A stretch of 22,487 nt of DNA from Trichosphaerium sp. ATCC 40318 (taxonomy: Eukaryota > Discosea > Flabellinia > Trichosidae): positions 1 to 22,487 of the forward strand of contig JALMLS010000161.1 of NCBI GenBank assembly GCA_038496445.1, read 5' to 3'. Below, in pieces: positions 19,088-22,487 of the stretch. A program made the position numbers and the translations under genes. The first letter of the stretch is position 1, and every line of letters starts with the position of its first letter. The notes beneath the pieces were generated by a model. It worked only from the letters and a program-made list of their open reading frames with translations, made no database searches and had not been told where the DNA came from.

Positions 19088-19656
19088 AAAAATGAAACTA
19101 GACTAATTGTCATACGTGCAATTATTTGGAATCACTTTTGTTGCACATGATATCAAACGTTTTATTAAAACACGTGATTATTATAACTTTTACAGTAAAG
19201 TTAAGGTTAAATGGTTCAAGCTGTGGCTAGTGAAGAAAGTATCTAACATCATGAAAGCAAAATATCCAGGTGTGTTTCTATGTTTCGTTCCCAGCAAGAT
19301 TGAACGATGATCGACAATGAAAAAGAAAAACTCATAATAGAATTGTCTAGAGTAGCCTAAGTTTGTGCATGTATTTGGATTTTAAGAAACGTACAGCATA
19401 GTATGATGATTTCAGATAGCGCAACAATACACATACAAAACTAGTATTGCAATGTGTAATTGATCAAGTCAAGAACAAATCTTCACTTGCGATAGTTCAG
19501 TACAGATGTTTGTTAGTTTGCAAAGAAAAATTAGGCCAAATCTTCTTTCGGCAAAACTACAGGTTGATGCTTCATGCGTAATACAGCAGTTTTTCAAATT
19601 ATCGCTAATACATACACTGGCAGGAAAGGTTGGTTTTTTCCGATTTTTTATTTGTG

Positions 19657-19677
19657 AACTTCAAAAAAACTGAAGTT
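19657..19677. repeat. Small hairpin AACTTCA/TGAAGTT
   Basis: Seven-base arms separated by seven bases (AAAAAAC). It lies about 200 bp upstream of the gene at 19876. It may be chance; no function is assigned. Confidence 0.3.
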
Positions 19678-19875
19678 AATAAAGAACTACATCAACAACT
19701 AAAATACGCAACAGTTGGCCAGCTATGCTATAACACTAGGCTATAATAAAAGTATGGCATATACTCCAAAAAAAAGTTTTGGCCTAACTTTTGAGAAGTG
19801 GTTTTGTAGTTTAGTTTGCGTGTTAAGTACAGGTACAAGAAAACAAAATAATACAACTTCGTCCCCATCAACAAC

Positions 19876-20433
19876 ATGGCATCAGCAGTAGCAGCAGCAG
19901 CAGTACTCACAGCACTCGTAGGAGCAGGCGCCCTAGGCCTTGACATCTATAACACTGCCACCGAATCAAAAAAAGGTGCACTGGACGAAGATGACAGACA
20001 ATCTCTTGCAAAGTCAGTAGCTAAAGCAAACTTAATCAGCGAGTTTCTAACTGAATGTCACGCCGAGTTGCAAACAGGAGAGGCATACAAATGCCTCAAA
20101 AAGTCAGAGGTCTTTTGCAAAGACTTGACTCTTATTATCGCTCAGATAAGAAAATTCCTTGAGCTTGTTAAGCAGTTACTTGAAACATCTGCTGTAACTG
20201 GACGCGACCGTATTAAATCGACCGAAGTATCAAAGATGTCCAAGTTTATGAATAAGGTGTTCAAGAAGAACAAAGACAGGGAAGAGTTGATTTGCGATAC
20301 TCGCTCCGCTTATTCAATGGCTCTTGTAATGGATAACTGGACCAAGTATGGTGCCTTGAATCAAGGAGACAAGCCTAACTACAACGATTTCACAAAAGGC
20401 ACCCATACTGCAGTCATCCAAATTGACTCATAA
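19876..20433 (+). CDS. Intronless 185-aa helical protein, unknown
   Basis: A single open frame from ATG to TAA with no need for introns, unlike most of its neighbours. The start sits in the clean context ATCAACAACATGGC. Residues 1-25 (MASAVAAAAVLTALVGAGAL) are hydrophobic and Ala-rich: a membrane helix, a poor signal peptide, or the first helix of a bundle. The rest is predicted helical by eye, with LTLIIAQIRKFLELVKQLLE and a Lys-rich segment KFMNKVFKKNKDREEL, plus four Cys. Codons end in C or G more often than in neighbouring genes, hinting at strong expression or recent acquisition. I do not recognise a family. A weak resemblance in layout to HeLo/MLKL-like pore-forming helical bundles is speculation only. 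Confidence 0.8.
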   Translation: MASAVAAAAVLTALVGAGALGLDIYNTATESKKGALDEDDRQSLAKSVAKANLISEFLTECHAELQTGEAYKCLKKSEVFCKDLTLIIAQIRKFLELVKQLLETSAVTGRDRIKSTEVSKMSKFMNKVFKKNKDREELICDTRSAYSMALVMDNWTKYGALNQGDKPNYNDFTKGTHTAVIQIDS

Positions 20434-20654
20434 GCACGTACTTGTCTGATATCCTTTAAAATAACAATAAACTACACTTTTACAACAATTGCCTTTTTTC
20501 TTTGAGTTGCGAAGTAATAAAACTAGTAAGTTAAACATGTTTCTCATTGCGTCTTTTTTATGTTCGATCGGTTGTTTTATGCGCTTATACATGGTTGTCA
20601 CTGTGAGATTAAATACATCTTGGTTAATAAAGTAAGGAAGATGTCAATCAGGGA

Positions 20655-21516
20655 TCAATTGCGCTGCCAGGAATTTATATAATCATCGTACTCTTTTACA
20701 GTTTGTTTTTTTCCAGTGTATTGATCATACTGACGAAATTGAACATTACAACGAGCATATCCAAGATTTTCCACAGAGTGCCACCATGAAGGTACCTCAT
20801 CTGGATATACTTTTACGACCTCATGCTCGATTTTACCTAAGTTACCGAATACAATATCTCCTGAGTATAGTTTGATTAAGTGTCCATCAAACATAAAGTC
20901 ACAAGGTGCACCAAGTGTGAGGCTTCCAGCCCATTTAAATTCGGATGGAGTAAGCTCTATTGTACTACTCTTAAAAGTACTTACCGGGATCCTTATGTTT
21001 ACACAACAAGCCCTTTTTAGGGTACAGCTGAGCCCTGAAACTGTCAATCGTTAGATTTCCTATTTTGTACATGTCTTCGAGATTTGCGGTATCTTCATGC
21101 TCTGAAACATAGCTTTTTATATCGTCGAGGATGCCGTTAATCCATTGTAGGGTCTTCGTAGGTTCTAAAACGGGTGTTAATTAAAGTAGATTACAAACTA
21201 TAAACGTACTTTCTTTCATTGTACATTCATCTGTAAGTGCATTCCTGTAGTATGTCATTGGGAAAGGAAAATTCTTGTCCTTGAATTTGTCACTTGATGC
21301 CATTGATTTCAAATCAGCAATATATCTCTGTTGAGAAAGATATGTTAATACAAAGTGGTAAGAATTATACAATCATATTTCCAGCAAACAACGTACTGGT
21401 GCAGCCATTGTAAGCATGTAGTTAAACAATTGTTCTTGGTCACTTGTAGAAAGAACACTTCGTCCTATGATACCACCTTTTGGGGGAATCTCAAAACTTG
21501 TATCTGTTGTTGACAT
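20655..21516 (-). CDS. 239-aa protein, four exons, unknown
   Basis: Exons 21516-21397, 21327-21210, 21164-20985 and 20956-20655 keep one frame from ATG to TGA (720 nt). Introns are 69, 45 and 28 nt; the 28-nt one (20957-20984, GTAAGT...ATAG) is needed to keep the frame and is unusually short. The protein starts MSTTDTSFEIPPKGGIIGRS and has no signal peptide or membrane helix. The C-terminal half looks like a beta-rich globular domain (WAGSLTLGAPCDFMFDGHLI, VPSWWHSVENLGYARCNVQF). No family is recognised. It converges tail to tail with the gene at 19876, with 221 bp between the stops. Confidence 0.75.
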
Positions 21517-21534
21517 GCTAAGATTTACTTGTAA

Positions 21535-21990
21535 ATACTTGTACAAACAAAATATTTGTAGTTAAGCGAGTTTGTAATTCTATCCAATCAGATTCGAGTT
21601 GAATTCAAATTTAGTAGCACATTATAATCTAGAGAATCAGCAATAATTCTTTTACTGGTTTGGTTTTAAGCACGGAATACAGGTCAGGGTTGTTTATGTG
21701 TTCCTAAATATCACGTGGACTCTTTTTTTTTTTGCAAAGTCAGAATATGCTCATCTTGAGCTCCAGAGGTTTCCGCTATTGGTTGGATCTCACATCAAAC
21801 CCTAATGCACTGGTGAATCATGAAGGCATTTGTAACTACCTACAATACAACAATACAACAATTAACAACTATGGCTGCAAGAAGACACGCAATAGAATAT
21901 CACGTGTTTTTTAACTCAATTTTGAACGAGCCTTGTACTTCAAGACAATGGGTCATTTATTTGGAAGCAATATTAGTACTCACTGCTGAA
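21535..21990. other. Intergenic stretch between two minus-strand genes
   Basis: This must contain the promoter of the 239-aa gene and the 3' end of the 162-aa gene. CACGTG occurs at 21712 and 21901. A plus-strand frame with a good start context (ACAACTATGGCTGCAAGAAG, ATG at about 21871) runs 56 codons into the end of the 162-aa gene (MAARRHAIEYHVFF...). It could be exon 1 of a small gene with a donor at GTACTC (about 21976), but the overlap with a better gene makes this weak. Confidence 0.35.
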
Positions 21991-22479
21991 TTACATGCCG
22001 CTTTCCTCTTGTGTTTCTTCTTCTTCAACAAAATCCCGTAAAGCTTGCAAATTCATTCCTACTATCCAACCACAACCGAGGCAAACATCTATAGCTACAG
22101 CATCACCACAACCATCTGTCAAACCAGGGAAAGAAGGTATATATCCTTCTCCTTGTGCACCAGAAGGCAATGTCCAGTGATTATTATCCTTTCCACGCCC
22201 GCAGAGATACAACAACTTAGTGCCATTGCATTTTTCGCACTTTTTACCTAGTTTTTGGGCGTAATCTTCTTCACGTTTCTGACGTTTTGCTAGACGCTCT
22301 TTCTTCGCTTCCTCAGCTAATGAATCGTCTCCTTGTATTATTTTTTCCCGCTCAGACCTTATTTTTGTTGTAATTGCTGAAATAGTAAAAATACTTGTTG
22401 GAGTGTATAGTTTATGATCTTTTAATAAATCTAGAGGTGTTATGCTTCGTTTTGCGCATATTTTTCGTATGCTTCCCAT
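21991..22479 (-). CDS. 162-aa zinc-ribbon-like CxxC protein
   Basis: One open frame from ATG (complement of 22477-22479) to TAA at 21991-21993. The N-terminal half is basic and helical, with a charged stretch EEAKKERLAKRQKREEDYAQ (about residues 57-76) that may form a coiled coil or bind nucleic acid. The C-terminal half has two Cys pairs, CEKC (about 82-85) and CLGC (about 135-138), plus further Cys (LCGRG, GCGD). This suggests a zinc ribbon whose knuckles are separated by a Gly-rich loop. The C-terminus is acidic (EEEETQEESGM). The start lies eight bases from the window end, so an upstream extension cannot be excluded. The family is not identified. Confidence 0.7.
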   Translation of the reverse strand: MGSIRKICAKRSITPLDLLKDHKLYTPTSIFTISAITTKIRSEREKIIQGDDSLAEEAKKERLAKRQKREEDYAQKLGKKCEKCNGTKLLYLCGRGKDNNHWTLPSGAQGEGYIPSFPGLTDGCGDAVAIDVCLGCGWIVGMNLQALRDFVEEEETQEESGM

Positions 22480-22487
22480 TCTGAGCG

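Larger units (their letters stand above)
18726..19875. other. Gene-poor stretch of about 1.15 kb
   Basis: The only sizeable frame is 19107-19310, without an ATG start. It could contain an exon ending at 19269 before GTGTGT and reads LFGITFVAHDIKRFIKTRDY and further basic residues, with nothing recognisable. A perfect 19-bp palindrome (19069-19087) and a small hairpin (19657-19677) are listed separately. The last part must hold the promoter of the gene at 19876. Confidence 0.5.

Noticed and set aside
20872-21054. Plus-strand frame opposite the 239-aa gene
   Set aside because: It is a shadow of exons 3-4 on the minus strand, whose frame is maintained across three introns.
1-22487. CRISPR array, tRNA, rRNA or bacterial operon signals
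   Set aside because: No regularly spaced repeats, cloverleaf-like sequence or ribosomal RNA segments were recognised by eye. The introns show the DNA is eukaryotic nuclear.

Overview
The window comes from a unicellular eukaryote with an AT-rich genome and many short GT-AG introns (mostly about 45-165 nt, one apparently 28 nt). Many introns start with GTACG. The gene set combines a tyrosine-kinase receptor carrying the HRDLAARN catalytic loop, a cortactin-type Arp2/3-binding protein, a FYVE-SH3 protein and a fungal-type Zn(2)Cys(6) regulator. This suits an opisthokont or amorphean protist, perhaps a unicellular holozoan or relative, but the species cannot be named from the sequence.

Layout. 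(1) 1-8900 is a near-perfect palindrome. Arm 1-4344 mirrors arm 4553-8900 around a 208-nt loop. Each arm carries a 5'-truncated FYVE-SH3 gene and a Zn(2)Cys(6) transcription factor; only the right-hand TF is complete, ending at 9303. (2) The central block (loop plus about 1 kb on each side) is a displaced inverted copy of 11282-12497. The centre reads as snap-back copying primed by a 4-base GGTG/CACC match. It is either a real fold-back rearrangement or, at least as likely, an amplification or assembly chimera. (3) 9304-11281 is gene-poor, with a transposon-like inverted pair of short motifs and a decayed coding relic. (4) 11282-14450 holds a broken His-Me finger (I-PpoI-type) homing endonuclease gene, a spliced ORF of unknown function, and a second copy of the relic. 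(5) 14708-18725 is the best-resolved part. A 14-exon LamG receptor tyrosine kinase (minus strand, 637 aa) lies head to head with a four-exon cortactin N-terminus-like gene (plus strand, 105 aa) across 305 bp. (6) 18726-22487 has a gene-poor stretch, an intronless 185-aa gene, a four-exon 239-aa gene and a 162-aa CxxC protein, none recognised beyond what is described.

The kinase/cortactin pair is the most interesting biology: a membrane receptor that can phosphorylate tyrosine and an actin-branching adaptor of the kind tyrosine kinases regulate in animals share one intergenic region. The palindrome should be resolved before anything is concluded from gene copy number on the left side.
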